DNA of 64,000 nt from Symbiodinium natans (lineage: Eukaryota; Sar; Dinophyceae; Suessiales; Symbiodiniaceae): the NCBI GenBank assembly GCA_905221605.1, contig CAJNDS010001180.1:320725-384724 (forward strand), read 5' to 3'. The notes under the pieces are model-generated. The model saw only the letters and a list, made by a program, of their open reading frames with translations. It had not been told where the DNA came from and did no database searches. The number at the start of each line of letters is the position of its first letter. Position 1 is the stretch's first letter. A program made the translations under genes and the position numbers. This document shows positions 34,321 to 45,000 of this stretch, piece by piece.

Positions 34321-35003
34321 GCTGAGGGTTCATGTCAAAGATCTGAAGTCCAAGCCCAGCTCGGCACTTCAACACTAAGGGGATGCCCTGGCCACATTCC
34401 CTTGGTGCGTACTCGCCACCAAACGAAACAAACAACACACCAGTCGATCTCTGACATCAAACTTAAAACTCATGCAAGATCCCACCATCAGGCAGGTTGT
34501 CCTGGGTCCACATCACTGGTAACCCAAGAGTTCGTTGTCCAAACACGTGAAAAACGAATTAAACTTGCATCCACCTGCACTGGGGCAGGGTTGTCTTGGA
34601 ACGAATCCAAGAGTTCGTGGTGACAAACACGTGAAAACGAATTAATGCAAGCTTCAGATGTTTCCCACTCAGCACTCGACCTTGTCGTGGTACTCCTCCT
34701 CAGTCTCGCATCTTCCAGGTCACCAAACTCACCAACTAGCATCGGCTAGCTGATCCTTCAGGAAAAGATTGGCTTCATAGTTTCGCTTCTTCCAGCGTAC
34801 CATCAGCCAAAAACGTCTTCAGAGGTGGCAATCAGACGCCTTGCAGAAGGGGCTATAGAGTCCCTCGTTGAGTTTCATCATCATTTTGCCTCCTCTTTGC
34901 AAACTTCTCATGCACTGAAACAAGGGCTCACACTAACCAGAAAAATCGCGGGCGCTCCATGGCGGCAACGCGGCCATGGCTTCCAAAAAAATGGCTGCGG
35001 GTT

Positions 35004-36770
35004 TCACTCACCCACCCAACCACTGAGATCACTTAGCATCTCATTCCATTCACCTCCAGTTAGCTGGTAGTCACTCGACTCACCCTCTTGGGAGACTTCA
35101 GCAACTGTCTTCCCCTTTCCTTTGCCTTTTCCTTTGGGCTTTCCCTTTTCGGGCTTCTTCTTGGGATCTCCTTTTGCCTTGGCTTTCGCCTTAGCATTGG
35201 GGGAATTGGGCTTTTTGCCTGAATCTCCCTCCTTATACCAGCAATCGCGGGCATAATGTCCCTTTCCACCACACACATAGCACTCCACATCCTTCTTGTT
35301 CTGGCTTGAAGCTCGTTTGCCAGCACCTTTGCTTGATTCGCGCTTGCCTTTCTGTTCCTTTCCTTTGCCTTTTGGTTTTCCTTCGTTGCCCTTTCCCTCA
35401 TTGGGATCTCGAAAAGGTTGAAGCTTCGTGCCAGGGGCTTCTGACCACACCCTTTGTTGCACCTCAAACTTCAGAGCAACTCTTTTCAGATCTTCAAACG
35501 ATTCACTATCGCCATGCAACAAGCAATGGCTTCTACACCGATCTGGCAAACTGCGCAGCAAAACCATAACCGAATCCGCTTCTTGGATCTGCAAACCACC
35601 AGCATGCACATCGGGATCAAGACTATTGAGCAGCTTGGTGTACTTGTTCAACTCATGCTCAATCTTTCGAATGATCTCCGGAATACTGGGTGCTTTCACG
35701 GTTTGATTCACCAGCTGCGACCGAAAGAACAGGCATTCAGCTCGCGACTTCAGGCAAAACTCCTTCGCCAGCAATCTCAAAGCCACAAAACCAGATTGTT
35801 GATAAGTGCTCTCACTTTCAACATATGTCTGCAAAATCAGAGAACTCTTCTCATGATTTGCAAAAGTCTGTCGCAGGATGTGCATCAGCCTCGTCGACCT
35901 CTTCTGTTGCTCCACAGTAAGTCGATCCTGTTTCAGCCGAGACTCTTCTTGAGTCTTCACCGCATGCATGAGCTCATTGGGAAACACTTCTGAACCCAAA
36001 CCAACCCAACTGGTCAGCTTCTCCATCCAGGTCAAGAATCCAAGAGCTTCAGAGATGCGATCCTTCCAAGACGAAAAGTCAATGGTCGGCAAACTGGGCA
36101 ACCATTTGTCCGATCGAGCAAACACATCCCTTTCCCTTTCTTGCTCCAGAGGTGGAGGTCTCAGTGGGGGACTTGGGCTCGCCATCCGAAAAAGCTGGGT
36201 CCCCTTCGCAGGAGTACCCACTGGCGATGCACCTTGACATCCCGAAGAAGAACTGGGCATGTTCTCAGGAACACCATCCTGAGGTAAGGGGGGATTCACC
36301 TGTTGCTGTTGCTGTGGCTGCTGTTGCTGATGCTGCTGTATCATCCACTGCTGATGCTGCTGCTGTTGCTGCACCATGGACGAAGTCATCGTTTGCATAA
36401 ACTGCTGTTGCTGCACAACCAGTTGCTGCATCATGCTTTCCAATTCTCGCACTTGTCTCGTCAACCCTTGCACGTCGGGTGATGTTTGTGATGGTGTCAC
36501 CACAGGTTGAGGAGGTCCAGTGGATAGTCCTGGTGGTAACGAAGGACTTCCTACCGCTTGCTGAGGCAAACCAGGGGGAAACGAAGGGCCTCCCATTGTC
36601 TGTTGGGGTGCTCCAGTAGCTACCCCATGAGGGCTTCTGGCGGGAGTTCGACCTCTGGGCACTGGGCCATACACAGGTTGGCTTCCTTGTGCCAAACCTT
36701 GCACCCACAGTGGGTTGGGATTTCCCAAACCCGGAAAAGGGTCTACCCTTCGCCTTGTCTCAGCATCCAT
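35004..36770 (-). CDS. Copia Gag (gag-only element)
   Basis: Gag-type protein of about 588 residues from the ATG at 36770, which is also the conserved start in the neighbouring element; an upstream in-frame ATG lies at 36857. The N-terminal third is Pro/Gln-rich with poly-Gln. The middle is helical capsid-like sequence. The C-terminal part is very Lys/Gly-rich with one CCHC zinc knuckle (CYVCGGKGHYARDC), which would bind element RNA. It should form the virus-like particle in the cytoplasm. The last ten residues (MLSDLSGWVGE) come from sequence that lies beyond the pol stop in the full-length element, because the deletion fused the two regions. The frame is intact. Confidence 0.88.
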   Translation of the reverse strand: MDAETRRRVDPFPGLGNPNPLWVQGLAQGSQPVYGPVPRGRTPARSPHGVATGAPQQTMGGPSFPPGLPQQAVGSPSLPPGLSTGPPQPVVTPSQTSPDVQGLTRQVRELESMMQQLVVQQQQFMQTMTSSMVQQQQQHQQWMIQQHQQQQPQQQQQVNPPLPQDGVPENMPSSSSGCQGASPVGTPAKGTQLFRMASPSPPLRPPPLEQERERDVFARSDKWLPSLPTIDFSSWKDRISEALGFLTWMEKLTSWVGLGSEVFPNELMHAVKTQEESRLKQDRLTVEQQKRSTRLMHILRQTFANHEKSSLILQTYVESESTYQQSGFVALRLLAKEFCLKSRAECLFFRSQLVNQTVKAPSIPEIIRKIEHELNKYTKLLNSLDPDVHAGGLQIQEADSVMVLLRSLPDRCRSHCLLHGDSESFEDLKRVALKFEVQQRVWSEAPGTKLQPFRDPNEGKGNEGKPKGKGKEQKGKRESSKGAGKRASSQNKKDVECYVCGGKGHYARDCWYKEGDSGKKPNSPNAKAKAKAKGDPKKKPEKGKPKGKGKGKGKTVAEVSQEGESSDYQLTGGEWNEMLSDLSGWVGE

Positions 36771-37260
36771 GATGGGCACAGAGCTTCCACGCTCTCGTCC
36801 ACCTCTTGGACTCCTCACATGAGCTCCACTGGTATGTCGTGGGGATGTATTCAACATAGTTCCTGAACTCAGGCTCCAGCCTGCAGTCTCTCCACAACGT
36901 CTTCTGGCGAAAATTCTCTCACCAACACCAGATGGTCCAGGCTCCTGAAGAACCTTAGTTCTACTCTACCAAGCACCGTATTCCTCCAAGATCGGTCACA
37001 ACCAATCCAGTTCCAGACAAACCACCTTGCCCGGGCTCCAAAGTGCCTCAACAGCCGCTGAACCAACTGCTTCCAAGCCTGATGAGTCCGGATCCGCCTC
37101 CTCACAGGATAGGCTTCCCGGTACTCACTTACACGGTCCGAGTACAAGAGATTCCGGTCCACTGGCAGTCTGGGCTCCAAACCCAAACTTGCCTCCAGGC
37201 ACTCACAGAGTCCTGACAGACAACCAAAGACCATACACGGGCTCGTACCACAAGGCACAA

Positions 37261-37272
37261 GCTCCGCTACCA
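37261..37272 (-). promoter_or_regulatory. Primer-binding site of the gag-only element
   Basis: TGGTAGCGGAGC on the minus strand, immediately downstream of the 5' LTR. It resembles the plant copia site TGGTATCAGAGC and fits the 3' end of an initiator methionine tRNA with an AGCGGAG acceptor stem (inference). Confidence 0.85.
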
Positions 37273-37648
37273 CGTGAAAAACCGAAGGTCCCTCTGGTAC
37301 CTTTTCCCTTGAAAGCACGAACCCTGACCTCTCACACAAGTGCGGACAGCTCTCTCTTTTTCACAGTCAGAGCCACTTGAGCCAAAAGTCACGAAGTGCA
37401 CAAACTAAACGAATTCTCTCTTGTGAGCTTAAACTCAGCTTCAGAACGAAGTTCCTACACACTGCACACTCACTTTAAATAGCGTATTGGGCAAAAACAC
37501 ACTCGTATGATTTCCTTGGAAATCAACGAGGCATAAACCATCGAGGATGGGATCACACGGATTCCCAATCACTCCGAAGCAAAACAAACCTATACAAGCT
37601 GATCCAAAACATGACAAAAACATCACTGATCAGCCACAATCTTCCACA
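37273..37648 (-). repeat. 5' LTR of the gag-only element
   Basis: About 376 bases. Minus strand from TGTGGAAGATTG to TTTTTCACG. Nearly identical to the left LTR. Spliced-leader-like motif at 37376-37387. Confidence 0.92.
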
Positions 37649-37653
37649 TCCAT
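37649..37653. repeat. Target-site duplication TCCAT, right copy
   Basis: Pairs with 33929-33933. Confidence 0.92.
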
Positions 37654-37891
37654 CGCCGTGTCCGACTAGTAGCTGTGTCCACAGCCCAACTCAACACTGA
37701 AGGTTGTTTCCAGAGATGTTGCACATGTGGCAATCATTGCCACAACTGCCTTCGCAACGGCTTCGGTGGGCGCCTCTGTCCTTGGATTGAATGCAGAACA
37801 GTCCGAACGCGCTGCACAAAATCCTAAGATCTCGAGTTTCGACCTGGTGCTTTGAAGTCCTTCGTCCTCGTTCGTCCTCACCTTCGAAGCC

Positions 37892-37896
37892 TTCGA
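37892..37896. repeat. Target-site duplication TTCGA, left copy
   Basis: TTCGA directly before the 3' LTR of the full-length element. The matching copy lies at 47600-47604 directly after its 5' LTR. Confidence 0.88.
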
Positions 37897-38280
37897 CGTG
37901 AAAAACCGAAGGTCCCTCTGGTACCTTTTCCCTTGAAAGCACGAACCCTGACCTCTCACACAAGTGCGGACAACTCTCTCCTTTTCACAGTCAGAGCCAC
38001 TTGAGCCACTTGAGCCAAAAGTCACGAAGTGCACAAACTAAACGAATTCTCTCTTGTGAGCTTAAACTCAGCTTCAGAACGAAGTTCCTACACACTGCAC
38101 ACTCACTTTAAATAGCGTATTGGGCAAAAACACACTCGTATGATTTCCTTGGAAATCAACGAGGCATAAACCATCGAGGATGGGATCACACGGATTCCCA
38201 ATCACTCCGAAGCAAAACAAACCTATACAAGCTGATCCAAAACATGACAAAAACATCACTGATCAGCCACAATCTTCCAC
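37897..38280 (-). repeat. 3' LTR of the full-length element
   Basis: About 384 bases. Like the other LTRs but with a 9-base tandem duplication (CCACTTGAG) next to the spliced-leader-like motif at 38009-38020. Confidence 0.92.
38009..38020 (-). promoter_or_regulatory. Spliced-leader-like motif in an LTR
   Basis: TTTTGGCTCAAG on the minus strand. The motif is absent from this element's 5' LTR because of the deletion there. Confidence 0.6.
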
Positions 38281-38292
38281 CCCCCGCATTTT
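38281..38292 (-). promoter_or_regulatory. Polypurine tract of the full-length element
   Basis: Same AAAATGCGGGGG sequence and position as in the gag-only element. Confidence 0.8.
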
Positions 38293-39018
38293 GCTGAGGG
38301 TTCATGTCAAAGATCTGAAGTCCAAGCCCAGCTCGGCACTTCAACACTAAGGGGATGCCCTGGCCACATTCCCTTGGTGCGTACTCGCCACCAAACGAAA
38401 CAAACAACACACCAGTCGATCTCTGACATCAAACTTAAAACTCATGCAAGATCCCACCATCAGGCAGGTTGTCCTGGGTCCACATCACTGGTAACCCAAG
38501 AGTTCGTTGTCCAAACACGTGAAAAACGAATTAAACTTGCATCCACCTGCACTGGGGCAGGGTTGTCTTGGAACGAATCCAAGAGTTCGTGGTGACAAAC
38601 ACGTGAAAACGAATTAATGCAAGCTTCAGATGTTTCCCACTCAGCACTCGACCTTGTCGTGGTACTCCTCCTCAGTCTCGCATCTTCCAGGTCACCAAAC
38701 TCACCAACTAGCATCGGCTAGCTGATCCTTCAGGAAAAGATTGGCTTCATAGTTTCGCTTCTTCCAGCGTACCATCAGCCAAAAACGTCTTCAGAGGTGG
38801 CAATCAGACGCCTTGCAGAAGGGGCTATAGAGTCCCTCGTTGAGTTTCATCATCATTTTGCCTCCTCTTTGCAAACTTCTCATGCACTGAAACAAGGGCT
38901 CACACTAACCAGAAAAATCGCGGGCGCTCCATGGCGGCAACGCGGCCATGGCTTCCAAAAAAAATGGCTGCGGGTTTCACTCACCCACCCAACCACTGAG
39001 ATCACTTAGCATCTCAGT

Positions 39019-42000
39019 TCATTCTTCATCCTCTTCGCCCTTCTTCTCGCCAGCTCCAGTTGACTCCATCAACTTGGCGCGGCGCTCCTTGGCGGCTTCC
39101 TTCATCTCCGCCAACTCAGCCGTCCTCGTTTCCATCATCACATCCTGCGAAGATCGGCTAGGCTCAGCTGGCGTCTCCGCAGGCCTCTCAGTTGGCTGGT
39201 CTCCAACCTTTCTCTTCTTCTCTTCCAACATCAGCTCCAAATCGGCAACACTAAAGCTTGCCTTCACACGCTCAGCAATCTGCGCGATAGCTGCTGCATC
39301 CAACTCAGATGGTACAACTGACACAGGCGAGCGAACCGCTTCGCCTTCCAGCTTTGCTCTCTTAGCAGCTTCTTCCTCGGCAGCTGACAGGTCGGCGATG
39401 CGCTTGCGCTTTCGCTCAGCTTCCTCGAACTCTCGGTCTTGCTGTTCCGCTGCAGCCTTGAGGATCCGCTTCAGGTCCTTTTCCTCCTTCTCGAGTTTCC
39501 CAACATTCTCACCCATGATCCCAAAGGCTTGCTGCCACATGTCGGCAGGCAACGTCAAGTTGAACCTCACCACATAGTCGGTCGGCAAGTGCCACTTACA
39601 CTTGCAGATCCACACAACACCGCTTCGAGTCTCACTCGCAACCACCTTCTTCCAGCTTGCCGCCCTCTGCGTGTCGGTGATCTCCTCTTTCTTTTTCTCC
39701 AGGTCCTCCAAGAATCCTGCAACAGACTCCATCACGGATCTGTAGTGGCTGTAGGCCACAAACGACCACTTGGGGACTGGTCTCTCCCTCAGCTCCGGCT
39801 CGTGAATCCGAAGTGTATCACACGACAACATCGAAATCACTCGCACTCGCTCCACCAGTTCCTTAAACACCAAGGATCCTTCCTTTGCACTTCTCTTCCA
39901 GCGCAACACCCATGGGGGATAATACGAGCTCTCAGCTTCATCCTCCATGATCCTCTCTGCTCCCAAAATGGGTAGCATGCACAACAGATCCACCATCCGC
40001 AAGACTCCGAGGTCCTGGTGCTCACCCAGAAGCAAAACAGGGACTATCCCTTTTCTCTTCAAGTACCTCACGAAGCTCAACATCGCCAGGCCACACGTTC
40101 CCGGCGGTACTTCCATGTACAGTCCTCCTTCATTCACTGCCATCTCCCAGATGATGGCCTTGCCACCAATCTGTCCACGGACATCCAAGATTCCGAAGAT
40201 CTTCGTGGGTTTCTCCTGTAGCTCACACACCTCCTGGATGGGCTTCACCAGCTTCTCGTATGAGCTTTGATAGCGCAACATATCCTTGTCGGATAGCGTG
40301 CCTACCACGTCCTTGAGCTCTAGCTCATCCACTGGAGTTCCGCGCCGGCAGATACTCCATGACACATCACCGAACCACTTCGGCGGCTCTGGATCCGCCA
40401 GCTCCGGAAACACGTCGACCATCCGTTCAATCACCTTCGGCATGGCCTTGGGTTTCGGTGCAGCTTGGCCTGAGCCTCGGCTTTCACCTTTATCACCCCT
40501 TTTTCCAGCAGCTCGGCGCTCCTTCTCTGCCTCTCGGAGATGGAATGCATGGCTTGCATCCGTGCCAGAGACTGTCACAGTCTGTTTGCACTTTTCGCAC
40601 TTGGGCTTGCCACTTTCATCCCAGCTCAACCCGGCAGCATGCTCGGATCTGAACAACCATTTGCAAACCTTACACCAAAAGGGGCTTTTCATCTCAGCAC
40701 CCTGCTCACCCTTCCTGCTGTCTTCAGCTGCCATTTTCCTGTCCTTCACCAAAGGTACAGGCTCCAGGCTAGGGCTAGCTTCCGTGGTGCTTGAACCAAA
40801 GCTTTTGCGGTTGGACCATAAATCCATTTCTTGAACCTCAGGGGAAGAGTCTTCACGAAGGGTTTCGGGACTTCTAAGGTGGAAATTTTCAAAAACTTCA
40901 CCACACTTTTTCACACTTTTCAACGATCCAACTTGCTCCACACTGCATCCAGTTGCCTCGGCACACTGGTATGCCTGAACTCCAACCCTTGGTCGGATTC
41001 CACAGATCCTCCACACCTGCTGCACATCTTCACCAGGGTATATACCCATAGCTTGCTGGTGCTGACAGAATGTCACTTGACTCAAGCACTTTGTAAGAAC
41101 GTCAGCGATCATTCCCGCTGTCGGGCACCAAATGACCTTCAAGGTCTGAGCTTCCTGTATCCGCTCCTGAAGATAGCAGACAGCGATGTCTAAGTGGCGA
41201 ACTCGCCTACTCAACCCACGGTTTAGCAAAACCGCTCTCGCTGAGGAACTGTCAGTGTGCAATCGGATCGTGACATCTGACTCGGCCAACTGACCGATCA
41301 AAGTCGCAAGTCCCTCACTCTCCTGTACCGCAGTCAAGATGGCTCTCAACTCGGCTTCACAAGAACTCAGCGATACACACCCTTGAACTCGAGAGATTCC
41401 CTTGATCAGGCATCCTCTATAAAAGATGGCTATGCCCGACACAGATCTTCGTCCTAACGACGCTTGGGGTGCCCAACTGGCATCCGCATACACTTCCAGC
41501 TGCGCCGGCCCACTGTCCGGTACATTCCCATCAGGGCCAAAGTACTGCCATGCATGGTATTGTCCCTTTAGGAACCTAATCACTTGTCGCAATGCTTGCT
41601 CAAAGCATGCTGTTGGCTTGGACTGTCCTTGCGAAAGAATGGACATCCACCTACTCAGGTCAGGTCTCGACTGACCCCACCATGCAATCCGGCCAAGTAC
41701 TGCTCTGTACCTCGCAGCTGCAGTGTCACTCAACTCAGGATCCGAACCACTTGCTCTGCCCTTCTCGACCGTTTTCACGATGTCCGGAGGAGCAGTAACC
41801 ACCTTCAGGTCCTTACAGAACTCTGTCTCGAACAGGGCATCTAAGTATGCCGGGGGCACTCGCATCCTGAGATGACTCCCTTGTCTCTCAATCTCTCGCC
41901 CCAAAAAGGTGATCTTTCCACCAGTGGAAGTGATTCGACCCGTTTCCTTGATCTTCAACTCTCCGTTCAGGGTGTCGGTCACCAACCGAATGGCATCTCT

Positions 42001-45000
42001 AGTGCCACACAGAATCAAATCGTCCACATAGCACAACATGAGGAATCTTTTCCCTCTCACAGTGCCCTCGAAGACGGAAGGTTCCGTTGGGCATTGCTTC
42101 AACCCAACTTTCTTCACAACTGTCGCCAGCTTCAAGTTCCAAGCTTTGGCGGCAACTCTCAAACCATTCATGGCTTGATCCAGAATCATAAACACCGGGA
42201 CATAATAGTCCTTGCAGGCGGAAACATCCTTGGGCAATTGGATAATCGCCTTCGATCCTTTCGGAAGGGGGGAATGCAAGAATGCAGTGCTAACATCCAA
42301 AGTTGCGATATCCATAGCATCTACCGAAGCAATGGCCAAAAGCGTCCGTAACGCTTCTAAAGAAGGAGTCGTAGCACTCAGTCCTAAAGATGATGCTGTG
42401 CTCCCCTTTGCGATGTCTTGCACCACACACCGAGCTCTCACAGCTTCCTTGCCATTCACCACCTTTGGGCCTATGACCCATCGGGTTGGGATGATCTTTA
42501 TCCCATGCTGACGAGCAAACTTCTGAGCCTCGTCTGCTCCAACCACTCTCCCTGCTTTGTGAGCAGTCATACTCTGCAGCTCAGTTCGCCGGCCTTCCAC
42601 TGTTTTATCCACATCTAATGGACATCCATCTATCTCAGACAGAACACTCGTGGGTCTTGCCAGCCAAACTTGGGATCCACACACCTTCATGGACTCCGGG
42701 AAAGTGCTATTCTTGTTGAGCAGAATCGAATTGGTCACATGTACCAACTTCGGACTCTCGTCACTGCTTACCATTTTAATAGGACCTTGAGGCACATCGA
42801 GTCTTGGGTCTAAATAAATACGATTGATCAGCCGGGGAACTCGATTGGACTCATCTGGAACTGAGTTCACATCTGAAGTTAAACTCTCTAAACGCCGGGG
42901 AACTCGACTGGACTCATTTGGAACTGAATCCACATCCATTTGAGGTTTTTCTTCCTCCATTGGGATCGCTTCATCCTCAGCGGGAGTTTCTCCTTCGAAG
43001 TATCCAGGTTCCATTGCCTCATCTGGAATCCCTTGGTAAGGCAAACTTGGATCCTCAAAATCCTCCATGTCAACATCCACAACTTCTGTCGCAGGTGTTG
43101 GGACGCTTTGCTTCTCCTCCAACTTGGGATCTGGTCGACTCTCATAGGTGATCTTCGGGCGTTTCAGGAGTGAAGGCTCACTTCCAGACTCCATCACCCC
43201 CGCATCCTTTGAGCTTCTCTGGTCCATTTTTGGAGTTTCCTCTGTTGGTTCTTTCGATTCCAACCGTTGTCGTTGAGCTTTCAACCAATCATCATACCGT
43301 TTTCGGCATTCAGCATTGTGGTTGGCTTTTCCTCTTTTTGGACCACACGCAGGACAGTTCGCTGTGCCACCATGTTCCTTCACCCATGCAGCTGGAGGTC
43401 CAACTTTGCTCATGTCGGTGGTCGGTCCCTCAGACACTCGGCCCTCAAAGGCCTTGTCCGCTTCACCTTCAATCCGATCGGGCACACCATCCTCTTTCTC
43501 CTTCAGAATCGGGGGAGCCAATGTATCCGATGGATCATGCTCCTTGAGCAAATGTTGACAATGCTCCAACCCAATCTTCAACGGAACGATGTGCTTGATG
43601 GACTTTGCTCGAAAGTGTTTTGGACAACCATCCACCATGGCACTCACAACATGAGTCAAGCCACCAACTTCAGGGTACACATAGGCTGCTTCCACAAACC
43701 GGGAGAGCGCCGTGGTTTTCATCGAATCCGGTAGCTCAGCCAGAACTGTAGCACCTATCAACGACGATCCACACTCATGGAGGGATCTCTGTAGTACCAA
43801 CTCCTGGGGTGATTTCTTCCCATCAAAGGCAGCTGCATGGTGATTGTGCATTGCAGCACAGTAAATCAGACCAAACTCAAACGCTCGAGGACTTCTTTTC
43901 AAGTCAAAGCCCTGCGCTCGTAGATCCAACCTCACCGTGCTGAACAACTCCTTGAGTGTTCTCACTGCCCTTTCCACACCACCAACCGCTTCATGTCCCT
44001 GCGGAGGTGCTCTTTGGGTCACAATCCTAATCCCCAGATTGGCTCTCTTGATGAGGGCGCTCACCGCTGTCTCGCTGTCTGTCCTCAACAGTACAGCAGA
44101 CCCTGCAATGTCCAGTCCGAAAGCATTCATCCAATAACGAATCCAGCTGGAGGTATTGTCAGCATTGGTCCCTACCAACAGACATCCAATCATTCTGGTT
44201 GACATTTCAGTCATGACCAGTACTTTCATGTTGGGAGCCGTCGGCTGGTCTTTCGCAAAAGTACCAGTTACCAGGTTGATGAAGCAGAAATCTGCTTGCA
44301 ACGCCACGGGTCGGTCTTGAGCATCCTTGGTCCGACGATGCTGGGTTGTTCCTCTTGTCATCCGACAATGAGGACATTCGGACGAAAAAGGAATGTGGCC
44401 TCGCATCCGATGCAGCTCCATTTCTTCTTGCTTTTTCTTGGTCATTGACTGCACTGACTGCATCTGATCAACCTCCATCGGTCGTTGGCCATCATCCACA
44501 TCCATGGGTCGAACCTCAGTTCTTCCAAAGGTTACTTTCTTTCGCTTTCCAGCATCACCTTGCAGGTAGATCCAAGGACATCCAGCCCAGGATACTCCAT
44601 ATCCCATGACTCCTTTCTTCTCGTGTCGCAGCGAAATCTCTCTTCGAGTGAACTTCACTTCCCAACCAGTATTCACCATCTGCTCGGTGCTCAAGATGTT
44701 GTGAGCCACATCTGCTACAACTCCAGTCACACACACCGATGTCAAACCAAGATACTGCTTTCCTTCATACATAGGCAGCAAGGCTCGGATGCGAACTCGC
44801 TCGAAGACATTCACCGGGGTATCGTTGGCTGCTGAGTACCTCTCATTAGGTCCCAACGCCTTCCGATCCAAGATCTGGAACTCATCCAAGTATCTTTTCG
44901 CAATCACAGTCACCGATGCTCCTGAGTCAATCAACCACCATTTGCTTGCATCATCCTTTTCCATGCTTTTGACTTGATTCATCGGAGGTTTCATCAAAGA

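Larger units (their letters stand above)
33934..37648 (-). mobile_element. Gag-only nonautonomous Ty1/copia element
   Basis: Both LTRs (33934-34308 and 37273-37648), the primer site (37261-37272), purine tract (34309-34320) and a gag ORF are present, but pol is missing. Relative to the full-length neighbour, one 6186-base segment is absent, equivalent to 39017-45202. The join shares the three bases TCA (35041-35043). The 5-bp target duplications show that it transposed in this form, presumably using enzymes from a relative. Its leader and 5' LTR are more complete than those of the neighbour, so it came from a related full-length copy rather than from that exact one. The internal regions are nearly identical, so both are young. 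Confidence 0.9.
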
